This document shows positions 16,698 to 26,600 of a stretch of DNA of 64,000 nucleotides, piece after piece (within the stretch, counting starts at the first letter, position 1; each line of letters starts with the position of its first letter). Both the position numbers and the translations under genes were made by a program. Under the pieces are notes generated by a model. It was not told the origin of the DNA and ran no database searches. It saw only the letters and a program-made list of their open reading frames with translations. Source of the stretch: Anthocerotibacter panamensis C109 (GTDB lineage Bacteria > Cyanobacteriota > Cyanobacteriia > Gloeobacterales > Anthocerotibacteraceae); the NCBI RefSeq assembly GCF_018389385.1, contig NZ_CP062698.1, positions 1,863,501 to 1,927,500 of the forward strand, given 5' to 3'.

Positions 16698-16988
16698 ATG
16701 CCGATGCCAACCAAGCTTGAAATTGAGTCCTCGTTTCTGAGCATTCTGGAGGACATGACCCAGGATTGGGACCTGGATGTCGAAGAAATCACCTCAGAAA
16801 CCCAACTGGCGGCAGACCTTAATTTTTCTTCCGTGGATATTATCCATTTAGTCGTCTCGACTGAAGAGCAATTCGGACGGAAATTGGGTCTGGACCAACT
16901 GCTTATGAGCGATGGGCGCTATGTGGATGACCTGAGCGTAAGCCAGTGGGTAAATTTCATCACCCAAAAACTTGGAGGACCCTCATGA
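16698..16988 (+). CDS. Free-standing acyl carrier protein
   Basis: 96 residues with an ACP fold; the phosphopantetheine site is the first serine of LAADLNFSSVDII, where the usual DSLD is replaced. The ATG at 16698 follows GAGGAG. It overlaps the next gene by four bases (ATGA), so carrier and alkaline-phosphatase-family enzyme are translationally coupled. It probably ferries an acyl group between the synthase and a tailoring step rather than serving bulk fatty acid synthesis. Confidence 0.88.
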   Translation: MPMPTKLEIESSFLSILEDMTQDWDLDVEEITSETQLAADLNFSSVDIIHLVVSTEEQFGRKLGLDQLLMSDGRYVDDLSVSQWVNFITQKLGGPS

Positions 16989-18580
16989 CCCAGACCCTAT
17001 TTATCGGCTTAGACGGCGCGACTTTTACCGTGCTAGACGACATGATCCAGGACCTCCCTGGCTCGGGCGTCACCATGCCTTTCCTCAAGAAATTTATGGA
17101 AGAAGGCGTCCGCGCCAAGTTGCGCTCCACCCCCAACCCGCTCACCCCTCCTTCCTGGGTCTCGATCATGACCGGACGCACCCCCGCTCAGCACGGGGTC
17201 TATGACTTTGTGCGCTTCGAGGACAACGGGGATGACGTCTACTTCACGCTCTACGATGCCCGCGATGTACGCACCGAGACGATCTGGTCTATCGCAAGCC
17301 GCCAGAGTAAGACCGTCTGTGCCCTCAACTTCCCCTTCACCGCACCGCCCAAACCCGTCAACGGCTCTCTGGTCCCCGGTTTTGTACCCTGGAAGCACCT
17401 GCGCCGCAACAGCTACCCCAAGGAACTCTACGACCGCCTCAAAGAAATTCCCGACTTCGACCCCAAAGAGTTGGCCTGGGACTTTGAGCGCGAGAACCAA
17501 ATCCTGACCTATATGACCGGGGATGACCTCGAACAGTGGGTCATTTACCACATCGAGCGCGAAGAACAGTGGTTCCGGGTCGCGGAGAAACTCATGATGG
17601 AGGACAGCCCCGACCTGATGGCTGTCCTCTTTGATGGCACCGACAAAACCCAGCACCAAGTCTGGTTGATGCTGGACCCTGCGTTGATACCGGCTGATCC
17701 CGAGCCCTGGCAGCAGCGGGTGCGCGCCCGGTGCCTGGAATACTTCCGCAAGCTCGACGGCTATATCGAACGGCTGGTGGAATTGGCTGGACCTGATGCT
17801 CAGGTCTTTATGTGCTCCGACCATGGTTTTACGGCTACCACCGAAGTCGTCCGCATCAATGCCTTCCTCCATCAAAAAGGCTATCTGGTCTGGGCTGAAG
17901 ACGACGGCACGGTCCAACACCAACGCCGCGAAGAGTCGCAGATCGCCTACATGGACTGGCAAAAGACCACCGCCTACTGCCCGACCCCTTCGAGTAACGG
18001 CATCGCCATCCGCGTCGCCCACAACCCTGGCGATCCGGGGATCAGACCCGAGGACTATGAAACCTTCCGCGAGAAGCTCATCCGCGACCTGGAGAGCCTA
18101 GTGGATGAGACGACCGGCGAACCCATCATCCAAACCATCCACAAGCGCGAAGACATCTACGCTGGCCCCGCACTCTCGGAGGCTCCCGACCTAACGTTGG
18201 TCTTGCGCGACTATGGATTTGTCTCGGTGCGCAACGTCCTGCCTGTGGTCGAGCAGCGGGAAGCGCCCCAAGGTACCCACCACCCGGACGGCGTTTTCTT
18301 GTGCGGAGGACCAGGGATCAAGTCCGGCCTCAACGGGAAACGCTATAACGTAGCCGATGTCCCAGCGACCCTACTCTACAGTCTGGGCCTACCGGTCCCT
18401 GAGAACTTTGAGGGCCGGGTGGCGAAGACCTACTTCACCGAAGACTACCTGACCGTCAACCCCATCACCATGGGCGCTGTCACGGGGGAACGCTCTGGGG
18501 ATGCCACCGCCGAAGGATTGAGCAAAGCAGATAAAGATCAGATCCTCGCCCAACTAGCCATGCTTGGCTATATGGAGTGA
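16985..18580 (+). CDS. Alkaline-phosphatase-superfamily phosphodiesterase/nucleotide pyrophosphatase-like enzyme
   Basis: 531 residues. It opens with the metal-binding IGLDGATF, then PPSWVSIMTGRTPAQHG carrying the Ser/Thr nucleophile region, FDGTDKTQH, the metal ligands of CSDHGF and the late histidine of GTHHPDG. These are the landmarks of type I phosphodiesterases of this superfamily. No signal peptide or membrane helix is seen, so it is probably cytoplasmic. The ATG at 16985 overlaps the ACP stop codon. The substrate is unknown; coupling to an ACP suggests hydrolysis or transfer of a phosphate/phosphodiester head group on the lipid product (inference). Confidence 0.85.
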   Translation: MTQTLFIGLDGATFTVLDDMIQDLPGSGVTMPFLKKFMEEGVRAKLRSTPNPLTPPSWVSIMTGRTPAQHGVYDFVRFEDNGDDVYFTLYDARDVRTETIWSIASRQSKTVCALNFPFTAPPKPVNGSLVPGFVPWKHLRRNSYPKELYDRLKEIPDFDPKELAWDFERENQILTYMTGDDLEQWVIYHIEREEQWFRVAEKLMMEDSPDLMAVLFDGTDKTQHQVWLMLDPALIPADPEPWQQRVRARCLEYFRKLDGYIERLVELAGPDAQVFMCSDHGFTATTEVVRINAFLHQKGYLVWAEDDGTVQHQRREESQIAYMDWQKTTAYCPTPSSNGIAIRVAHNPGDPGIRPEDYETFREKLIRDLESLVDETTGEPIIQTIHKREDIYAGPALSEAPDLTLVLRDYGFVSVRNVLPVVEQREAPQGTHHPDGVFLCGGPGIKSGLNGKRYNVADVPATLLYSLGLPVPENFEGRVAKTYFTEDYLTVNPITMGAVTGERSGDATAEGLSKADKDQILAQLAMLGYME

Positions 18581-18583
18581 CGC

Positions 18584-19459
18584 TTGCCTACTGCCTGTCT
18601 GCCTGATGTCCAAGTAAACTACCTCCAACTTGGCCTAGACCGAGTTGGAGCAGCTCCCCTGGTCATGCTCCACGGCCTTGCTACCAATTTGGCCTTCTGG
18701 TATCCCTTAGCCCAAGTCTTCGCCGAGACCTATCCAACAACGCTCTTTGATCTGAGGGGTCACGGGCGCAGTTCTATGCCCCTCACGGGCTATACTCCGC
18801 CAGCGTTGGCGGAAGACCTGCGCGAACTGCTCGATCATTTGGGCATCATGCGGGCCAACTTCATCGGTCATAGTTTTGGCGGTTCGGTTTTGCTCTGCTT
18901 TGCTCACCGCTACCCCGAGCGCGTCCACGGGCTGGTCCTAGCCGATGTGCGCCTGAGGCTCTTGCAGCCCAGCCAGGAACCTAAAGCGTGGCCCAACTGG
19001 TCGCGCCTTGGCCCCAATCTCGAAAAAGTCGGGATTCATCTGGCAGACGACGAGCCCGAGGGCGGTTACCGCTTGCTGGAGGAGATGATGCGCTGGGAAC
19101 TCCGGGGCGGCCACAAAAGCAGCGATGGCCCCATCCCCAAAGTCCTAGAACAACTCCTTCCGCCCGGTGGGAGCCGCCGCACTGCCGAGCGTTGGGTACA
19201 ATTGCTAGAGGGAACCACAGCCCGTCAAGAATTTCTCAAGGGCGAACCTATGACCTGTGACCAGTTAGCCCAACTCCATAAGCCAACCCTGGCGGTCTAT
19301 GGAGAAAATTCACCGACGCTCCCTACCGCCCATGCGCTAAAAGAACTCTGGCCTCATACCCAATTTGAATTTGTGCCCCACGCCGGTCATTTCTTCCCTT
19401 TGTCAAAACCCGAACGCCTGCTCATCCCTGCCCAAAAGTTCCTTGCGGGCTGTCGCTGA
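18584..19459 (+). CDS. alpha/beta hydrolase, possible thioesterase or tailoring enzyme
   Basis: 291 residues with an intact fold: oxyanion HGLATN, FDLRGHGRSS, nucleophile elbow GHSFGGS, and the terminal histidine in PHAGHFFP. The start is TTG at 18584, three bases after the previous stop codon, with GGAG in the end of that gene. In a synthase operon that lacks an integral thioesterase it may release the acyl chain from a carrier, but esterase or acyltransferase roles fit equally. Confidence 0.85.
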   Translation: MPTACLPDVQVNYLQLGLDRVGAAPLVMLHGLATNLAFWYPLAQVFAETYPTTLFDLRGHGRSSMPLTGYTPPALAEDLRELLDHLGIMRANFIGHSFGGSVLLCFAHRYPERVHGLVLADVRLRLLQPSQEPKAWPNWSRLGPNLEKVGIHLADDEPEGGYRLLEEMMRWELRGGHKSSDGPIPKVLEQLLPPGGSRRTAERWVQLLEGTTARQEFLKGEPMTCDQLAQLHKPTLAVYGENSPTLPTAHALKELWPHTQFEFVPHAGHFFPLSKPERLLIPAQKFLAGCR

Positions 19460-19466
19460 GCCAACG

Positions 19467-20927
19467 ATGCGCCCCTTAAACCCAGAACCGCAGGGGGGCC
19501 TGAGCCTGACCAACTTTCGTAAAGTTTGCGAGAACGGCTTTGGTGACCTCAATAACGCCTATGCCCACTCCATGGCCTGGTGGGAAGACCGCCTCTATGT
19601 CGGGACGACCCGCGCCAATCTGGCCTTGATCAAAAGTGGCATGAAGTACGTCAAGATTGACTGCTGGCCCATCGAGTGCCCCTATCCGGTCTATACCAAA
19701 GAATTTGAAGAGCAGTGGGCACGAGCGGAGATCTGGCGCTACGACCCGTTGACTGAATTTTGGGAGCGGGTCTTTCAGTCTCCGATGGTCATGAGTAATG
19801 TCGGGGAGCCGATGGCGCGGGAGTTGGGGTTCCGGGGGATGAATGTCTTCCAGGGCACTTCTGACCCCAGACCCGTCCTCTACACGTCCACTTGGTCGCG
19901 CTCCCGAGGACCGGGTCCTTTGATCTTGCGTTCGGAGGACGGGCGTGACTTTGTTCCGGTTTCAGAACCAGGGATTGTGGGTCTACCCATCACCAGTTTG
20001 CGCCTGTTGGTGCCTTTCAAAGATCGTCTTTTTATTGCCCCATCCGGTGCCGCCAAAGGGATGGCGAATGCCTCCGGGGTGCCTTTGATCTTTGAGAGCA
20101 AAGACCCAGCTTCGGGTAAGTGGACCGTAGTCAATGAGATGGGATTTGGTGACCCGACCAATTTGACCATTTTTGAGATGCTGGGCTTTGGCGATTATCT
20201 CTACGCTGCTGCTGCCAACCTCAAGGGCTTCCAGCTCTGGCGCGCCAAAATCGAAGGCGAACCGCCCTATCAATGGTCCCTGGTCCTAGACAAAGGTGCA
20301 GGGCGCGGTCCGCTCAATCAGGGAGCAGCCAGTATGCGCGTCTTCAAAGATGCCCTCTATATCAGCACCGGCATCCAAAACGGAGGCTTCGACCAACTCA
20401 ATAAAATCGGTCCTGCTGGTGCTGAAATCATCCGCATCCACCCCGATAGCTCCTGGGATCTGATCGTGGGATTCCCCCGCGAGGGCCGCATCCCTCTGAG
20501 TGGAATCCTACCGGGCTTCAACAGCGTGTTTGGCGGCTATATCTGGAAGATGGGCATCCACAACGACTGGCTCTACGCCGGGACTTACGACTGGACTATA
20601 TTTTTGCGCTATACCAACTTCACCACCAAACCAGTCAGGATCTTTCGTCTTTTGGAGGAGGTGGGCACAGAGAATATCATCGAAAATCAAGCAGGTTTTG
20701 ACCTCTGGCGCACCTCCGATGGCGAAAACTGGATGCCCGTCACGCGCAACGGTTTTAACAACCCCTACAACTACGGCATCCGCAATATCGTCACCACGCC
20801 CCACGGCGTCTTTATCGGCACCGCCAATCCCTTTGGCCCCAAAGTCGCCCGTAAAATCAGCGAGGACTGGGAATGGGAGTACGTAGACAATCCACAAGGA
20901 GGGCTGGAGATCTGGCAGGGGACATGA
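19467..20927 (+). CDS. Conserved propeller-like protein of unknown function
   Basis: 486 residues from ATG 19467, last gene of the synthase operon. The sequence repeatedly shows short strands such as DRLYVGT, DRLFIAP, DYLYAAA, DALYIST and DWLYAGT, about 60-80 residues apart, the pattern of a WD/Kelch/sialidase-like beta-propeller. No signal peptide, membrane helix or catalytic motif is evident. A role in binding the product or scaffolding the enzymes is possible; the family is not one I can name. Confidence 0.75.
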   Translation: MRPLNPEPQGGLSLTNFRKVCENGFGDLNNAYAHSMAWWEDRLYVGTTRANLALIKSGMKYVKIDCWPIECPYPVYTKEFEEQWARAEIWRYDPLTEFWERVFQSPMVMSNVGEPMARELGFRGMNVFQGTSDPRPVLYTSTWSRSRGPGPLILRSEDGRDFVPVSEPGIVGLPITSLRLLVPFKDRLFIAPSGAAKGMANASGVPLIFESKDPASGKWTVVNEMGFGDPTNLTIFEMLGFGDYLYAAAANLKGFQLWRAKIEGEPPYQWSLVLDKGAGRGPLNQGAASMRVFKDALYISTGIQNGGFDQLNKIGPAGAEIIRIHPDSSWDLIVGFPREGRIPLSGILPGFNSVFGGYIWKMGIHNDWLYAGTYDWTIFLRYTNFTTKPVRIFRLLEEVGTENIIENQAGFDLWRTSDGENWMPVTRNGFNNPYNYGIRNIVTTPHGVFIGTANPFGPKVARKISEDWEWEYVDNPQGGLEIWQGT

Positions 20928-20968
20928 GAGGTAACGCCTCTTGCTTAATCGTGCGGAGGATTTCAAGC

Positions 20969-21637
20969 TCAACTTAGGGGCTCTATGCGCAGATGATCTT
21001 CCACCCGTTGCACCCCAGGGGCATGGCTGACCGCACCCAGAATAGCCCGTTTCTCCGGCCAGGAACCGACCCGTCCTGAGAGCGTAACCGTACCATTGTG
21101 TACCGCCACTAAAATGCGGTCAGCTTCCCGGTCAGCCCGACGTTCTAAGGCTCCCTCAATAACTTCTTTTACTTCGATAGCTCCGAGTGGAGAAGGGCTG
21201 ATCACAAGGTTATTGATCACCCCACGCACCCCAGATAGATTACGTACGGCCTGTTCAGCATCCTCCTGTTCCCGCAGTAGATTCACGGTGCCTTCGAGCA
21301 TCACCCACCCGTCGGCTACGGTGGAATGAATGTTATCTGCTGGCACCAGCACATCCCACTCCAGAGCATTGCGTACCGCCTGGGCGATGTCGGTGTCCGT
21401 CCGCCCCAAACTCCCAGGGATCTTTACCTCAATATCATTAGCCACATCCAGCACGCCGGCTACCCGATGGGCCGACTCAAGCGCGGCAAGCTTTTTGGCG
21501 TAGCTATCTACCGTGCCGGTCAGGGTGACCACTCCGAGGTCTACCTCGACTCCGACCTCTGTCTCACCAATGCGGGTGTCCCACTTGAGTTCTTGTAACA
21601 CCTCTTGATGAATTTGTGCATCATTTTTTTTGACCAT
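20969..21637 (-). CDS. Triple BON-domain protein
   Basis: 222 residues made of three BON repeats (about 5-75, 80-148 and 150-220), each ending in a strand like VTLTGTVDS, VMLEGTVN or VTLSGRVGS. No signal peptide is seen, unlike OsmY. BON domains bind membranes or ligands and often occur in stress proteins. GTG 21640 and ATG 21637 are adjacent starts behind AAGGG on the minus strand; ATG was chosen. It is convergent with the synthase operon, 41 bases apart. Confidence 0.88.
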   Translation of the reverse strand: MVKKNDAQIHQEVLQELKWDTRIGETEVGVEVDLGVVTLTGTVDSYAKKLAALESAHRVAGVLDVANDIEVKIPGSLGRTDTDIAQAVRNALEWDVLVPADNIHSTVADGWVMLEGTVNLLREQEDAEQAVRNLSGVRGVINNLVISPSPLGAIEVKEVIEGALERRADREADRILVAVHNGTVTLSGRVGSWPEKRAILGAVSHAPGVQRVEDHLRIEPLS

Positions 21638-21761
21638 CACTGACCCTTTCCCTTAGATAAATCCGTGGGGATGGCTGAGGATTATGCTGTCCGACTCAGT
21701 CCGCCCTGCGGTCTATCTCTGTTATCGTTCAACGCGGGGCCGCCTAAAACCCTCCCGAGAC

Positions 21762-22715
21762 TTAGACATCGAAGAGGCTGGCGAGGTCCACCTGAGGTAG
21801 CTGAATCGCTTCCTCCCCTTGTTTTTGGGTGCGCGTCGAGCCGACCACCTGTTCAAAGCGTGCATTGCCCACCAGACTCAGAAACTCGTTGCTGGTGCGG
21901 GCGAGGGCTCGTTTCGCGGGGTTGAGTTGGATGGCCTGCTCCAGACTGATCACAGCCTGCTCTATCTGCTCCGCTTGGGACTGAGCGACCGCGAGTAAGT
22001 ACCAAGCATCCGCGCTTTGAGCATCGAGCTTGAGAGCCGATTCCAGATTTTGGAGGGCGGGCAGGGTGTCTCCACTCAGGAGCAAGATTTTCCCGGCGTT
22101 GAAATAGCTCTCGAAGCTTGCAGTCGGGAGGGGGGCAGAAGGGGTTGGCGGGGCTTCCTTGAGCAGCCGGAGGGTTTGGTGTACCTGCTCTAATTCTTGG
22201 CTAAAGGTGCGCTGCCATTTGCCGAGGTCTGCCTGTAGCCGTACCACCTGCTCGACCAAAGCACTGATTTGGGCCTGTTCGGGGATCTCTTCGTGCAACT
22301 GGCTCAACCGATGGACCAATTCCTGCTGTTGGGTCTGAAACTGGGATTCTAGAAGGCTGAGGGCTTGTTGCATCGGTGCTTGTGTTTGGGTAAAGCTCTG
22401 GGTCAGGCTGTCTACCTGCTGGGCCAAAGTTTTGACTTGGGGCAGCAGGGGTAGCTGGCTCACCTGCGCAATCTGCAACTGGACTTCGTCGGCGAGGCGG
22501 GCGTTTTCCATGCGCAACTGGCACACCTCGGTGTTTAGCTGCTCGACCTGTTGACCGAGGGCGTGGATCTGGCGGAGGGGTTCGGGGTCTTCGAGGGCTT
22601 GGCTCAGATTCTCCTGGACGGCAAATACAGCCTGGACAATCAGCTCCTCCACTTCCTCCCGACTGGGCGAGGAAACCGTTGGTTTGGCAAAGAAATTTTT
22701 AAACTTAGCGAACAT
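21762..22715 (-). CDS. Coiled-coil protein with C-terminal TPR repeats
   Basis: 317 residues. The middle (~35-190) is Gln/Leu/Glu-rich coiled coil, and the C-terminal ~90 residues carry two TPR motifs (AGKILLLSGDTLPALQNLES and the next repeat). The ATG at 22715 (MFAKFKNFF) was chosen because the longer frame would run into the divergent rpe gene. Probably a protein-interaction scaffold; no enzymatic motif. Confidence 0.75.
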   Translation of the reverse strand: MFAKFKNFFAKPTVSSPSREEVEELIVQAVFAVQENLSQALEDPEPLRQIHALGQQVEQLNTEVCQLRMENARLADEVQLQIAQVSQLPLLPQVKTLAQQVDSLTQSFTQTQAPMQQALSLLESQFQTQQQELVHRLSQLHEEIPEQAQISALVEQVVRLQADLGKWQRTFSQELEQVHQTLRLLKEAPPTPSAPLPTASFESYFNAGKILLLSGDTLPALQNLESALKLDAQSADAWYLLAVAQSQAEQIEQAVISLEQAIQLNPAKRALARTSNEFLSLVGNARFEQVVGSTRTQKQGEEAIQLPQVDLASLFDV

Positions 22716-22822
22716 GCGCTCTATCAGCTCCCCTAAACGATCTATTGAGCAAGATACCCATATTTCTACTGTGATTCCACTACACTGGTAAGGTCGCACC
22801 AGGAAGGTTAGGAGGGTTTGGT

Positions 22823-23515
22823 ATGTGTGCAAAATCCGTGGTTGTTTCGCCATCCATTTTGTCAGCGGATTTTAGCCGCTTGGGCGAGGAAATCCGCGCT
22901 GTGGACGAGGCGGGAGCGGACTGGATTCATGTGGATGTGATGGATGGACGTTTTGTCCCTAACATCACGATTGGTCCGCTCATCGTCGAGGCGATCCGCC
23001 CGGTGACCCAAAAGATTATGGACGTGCATCTGATGATTGTGGAGCCGGAGAAGTATGTCCCTGACTTTGCGCGAGCAGGTGCGGACATTATCACGGTCCA
23101 CTGTGAGCATACGGCCTCTGTGCACCTCCATCGGGCTCTTGCGCAAATCAAAGAATTGGGCAAGATGGCGGGGGTTTCACTCAATCCCTCGACACCCCTT
23201 AGCTTTATCGAGTATGTCCTGCCCCTGTGTGATCTGGTGCTCATCATGTCGGTCAATCCTGGCTTTGGCGGGCAGAGTTTTATCCCGGAAGTGATTCCTA
23301 AGATTCAGAAGTTACGCCATATGTGCGATGAGCGTGGTCTTGATCCCTGGATCGAGGTGGATGGCGGGCTCAAGCCGTCCAATACCTATCGGGTGATCGA
23401 GGCTGGGGCGAATGCCATTGTGGCGGGTTCAGCGGTCTTTAAGGCCCCGAGCTATCAAGAGGCCATTGAGGGGATCCGTACTTCGCAGCGGCCTCGGGTT
23501 GCAGTAGGGGCCTAG
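22823..23515 (+). CDS. rpe: Ribulose-phosphate 3-epimerase
   Basis: 230 residues with the family motifs [41 protein letters not shown] and EVDGGL, and the metal ligands (H of HVDVMDG, D of the same motif, H of DVHLM, D of VDGG). It interconverts ribulose 5-phosphate and xylulose 5-phosphate in the Calvin and pentose phosphate cycles. The ATG follows AGGAGGG. Divergent from the TPR gene. Confidence 0.97.
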   Translation: MCAKSVVVSPSILSADFSRLGEEIRAVDEAGADWIHVDVMDGRFVPNITIGPLIVEAIRPVTQKIMDVHLMIVEPEKYVPDFARAGADIITVHCEHTASVHLHRALAQIKELGKMAGVSLNPSTPLSFIEYVLPLCDLVLIMSVNPGFGGQSFIPEVIPKIQKLRHMCDERGLDPWIEVDGGLKPSNTYRVIEAGANAIVAGSAVFKAPSYQEAIEGIRTSQRPRVAVGA

Positions 23516-23526
23516 TTTTGGGTGGT

Positions 23527-23558
23527 GCGGGGGAGGAGCGCTGAAGTTTCTCCCCCGC
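23527..23558 (+). terminator. GC-rich hairpin after rpe
   Basis: A 9-bp stem (GCGGGGGAG 23527-23535 with CTCCCCCGC 23550-23558) and a 14-base loop, 11 bases past the rpe stop codon. No T-run follows, so termination efficiency is uncertain. Confidence 0.45.
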
Positions 23559-23649
23559 ATGTGTAGCGCATCTGCAAAAAGTATCCATACCATCAGATAG
23601 CGGCTTGCGAGCACTGTATGATGTTGAGCGGCTTACTTGGCTCGGTATT

Positions 23650-26600
23650 ATGCGCTTATTTCATGTTCCTATGCTGCTTTCGACCCTGGTGCTCAGCGCT
23701 GCTGTCCTGGCGCAGGTTCCAACAGCTCCTATCGAGGGGTTGCGCGACAATAGCCCCCGCATCCACGCCCTGACCAATGCCCGGATCTTCGTCGCACCGG
23801 GGAAGGTCATCGCCAAAGGAACTTTGGTTTTTCAAGATGGCGTGATCACCGCAGTAGGGGCGGACCTCAAGCCCCCTGCCAGTGCTCGGGTCTGGAATTT
23901 GGAGGGGCGGACCATCTACCCCGGCTTCATCGATAGCTATTCCCAATTGGGCCTGCCGAAAGACTACCAGACGACAAGTCGGGATGGGGCAGAGCAGGGC
24001 GGGGCAAAGGCGACAGAGGGTGGTGCGCAGTCCTGGAACGGACGGGTCACGCCCCAGCGCAGTGCCGCTGATGTGCTTAACTTGGACGCGAAGCAGGTGG
24101 AGAAGATGCGTCTGTTGGGCTTCACCGAGGCGTTGGTGGTCCCCGGACGGGGTGTCTTTCGCGGAACCAGTGCGCTCATCAACCTCAGCGGGGATGATGC
24201 CAATAAGAGTTTGATCCGCCCCCAAGTCGCGCAGCACCTCGCCTTTGAGCAGTCGGGGTTCCGGGAGGGCAGTTACCCCGGTTCGCTGATGGGCACGATT
24301 GCCCTCATGCGCCAGACTTTTCTCGACAGCGACTGGTACGCCAGGGCTCAGGCGGTCTATGCCAAACAACCCCAGGGACTGGAGCGCCCGGAGACCAACG
24401 AGGCGCTAGCCGCCCTCGAACCCGCGACGGGAGGCAAGCAGCCCGTCGTCTTTGAAGTGCACGACGAACTGGATGTCTTGCGCTCTTTACGCCTTGCCCA
24501 GGAATTTAAGCTCGCCCCGTGGCTGGTAGGCTCGGGTTACGAGTACCGGGTTCTGCCACAATTGGCAGCCAGTAAAGCTCCGGTCATCCTTCCGCTCAAT
24601 TTCCCGGCTGTCCCCGAGGTCGAGACCCCCGAAAAAGCCCTCGATGTGGATTTAGAAGAGCTAGAGCACTGGGAGCAAGCGCCAAACAACCCAGCCCTGC
24701 TCGCTCGGGCAGGTGTCCCCTTCGCGCTGACCCCCGCCCAACTCAAAAAGCCCGATGACTTCTGGCCCCGGCTACGTTTGGCTATCAAGCGGGGACTCAC
24801 CCCGGAGCAAGCCCTCGCTGCACTCACCACCACCCCGGCGAAGCTACTGGGCGTCTCAGGGCGCTACGGTTCTCTAGAAGCAGGTAAAGTGGCGAATCTG
24901 GTCGTGGCCGATGGCGACCTCTTCGACAAGGGGAATATCCTCAGCATCTGGGTGGACGGACAGTCCTATGAAACCGATAAGGGCAAGGAGACCGACCTGC
25001 GCGGAACCTGGGCGGTGGCCTGGAATGGCGTGCAGGCCGACCCGACCCTAGTCGTTAGTGGCGAGTCCAGCAAGCCCAAGGCCACCCTCGGCAAAACCGA
25101 TATCCCCACTGCGCTCCAGGGAGACCAACTCCTCCTCTTCGCGCCCGCTGAGAGCTTTGGGCAGACCAAGGGCACCGTGCGCCTCAGTGCCCTGACCGGG
25201 AGCGGTACCCTCCAGGGGACCGGTCAACTGCCCAACGGCACCGAATTTAGCTGGTCCGCCCAACGCACAGCCCCCTTCAAGCCCGCTGCCGAAACCAAAC
25301 CCAGCACCCCAGACAATCTGCTATCTTTGCCTGCGGCCTATCCCGCTGGAGCCTTCGGGATGGGAAAAGCCAATCAACCCGAGTGGGTCCTAGTCAAGGG
25401 CGCAACGGTCTGGACCTCCGGTCCTAAAGGTCGTCTGGAAAACAGCGATCTGCTCGTCCATCAGGGCAAGATTGCTCAAGTCGGGGCCAATTTAACGGCT
25501 CCTGCTGGCGCAATCATTATTGATGGGCGCGGCAAACATGTCACTCCAGGGCTGATTGATGCCCATTCCCACACCGCCATCTTCGGCGGCGTCAACGAGG
25601 CCACCCATGCCGTCACCGCCGAAGTCCGCGTCGGTGATGTGGTAGACGCCACCGACATCAATATTTACCGGGAACTAGCAGGCGGGCTCACTACTGCCAA
25701 CCTCCTCCACGGCTCTGCCAACCCTATTGGCGGTCAGAATCAGGTGATCAAATTGCGCTGGGGCGAATTACCTGAAGGGCTCAAGTACACCCCGGCTATC
25801 CCTGGGATCAAGTTTGCCCTGGGCGAGAACGTCAAGCAATCCAACCGTACCGACCGCTCCACTCGCTATCCCCAGACCCGGCAGGGCGTCGAACAGATTA
25901 TCCGTGACAGCTTCGCTGCCGCCCGCGACTACGAGCGCTCCTGGAATCTGTTCAAGCAGGGCAAGACAGTCATGCCCCCGCGCCGCGACCTGCAACAGGA
26001 GGCCATGCTTGAGATCCTCAAAGACGAGCGCCTTGTTCATATCCACTCCTACCGCCAGGACGAGATCTTGATGTTTGTGCGCCTCGCCCAGGACTTTAAG
26101 TTCCCGGTGGGGACGTTTCAGCACGTCCTAGAAGGCTACAAAGTCGCCGATGCCATCGCCGAAATCGGAGCGGGAGGTTCTTCATTCAGCGACTGGTGGG
26201 GCTACAAATTTGAGGTCTACGACGCAATTCCGACCAACGGAGCCCTCATGCGACAAGCCGGGGTGGTGGTTTCCTTTAACTCCGATAGCAACGAACTGGC
26301 CCGCCGCCTCAACACCGAAGCTGCCAAAGCCGTCAAGTACGGGGGGCTCAGTGAAACGGAAGCACTCAAATTTGTGACCCTCAACCCCGCCAAACAACTG
26401 CGCATCGACCGTTATGTGGGTTCTCTAGAGCCCGGAAAAGACGCCGATTTCGTCCTCTGGAGCGGCAATCCCCTCTCCACGTACTCGTTAGCCCTAGAAA
26501 CCTGGGTCGAGGGGCGCAAGTACTTCGACCGCGCCCGCGATGCCCAACTGCGTACCGAAGCCCTTGACCGGCGCGAAGCGCTGATCCAAAAAGCCCTCCC

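Noticed and set aside
20927-20968. Small AGAGG/CCTCT hairpin between the convergent synthase operon and BON gene
   Set aside because: Stem is only about five pairs with a weak T-run; not enough to call a terminator.
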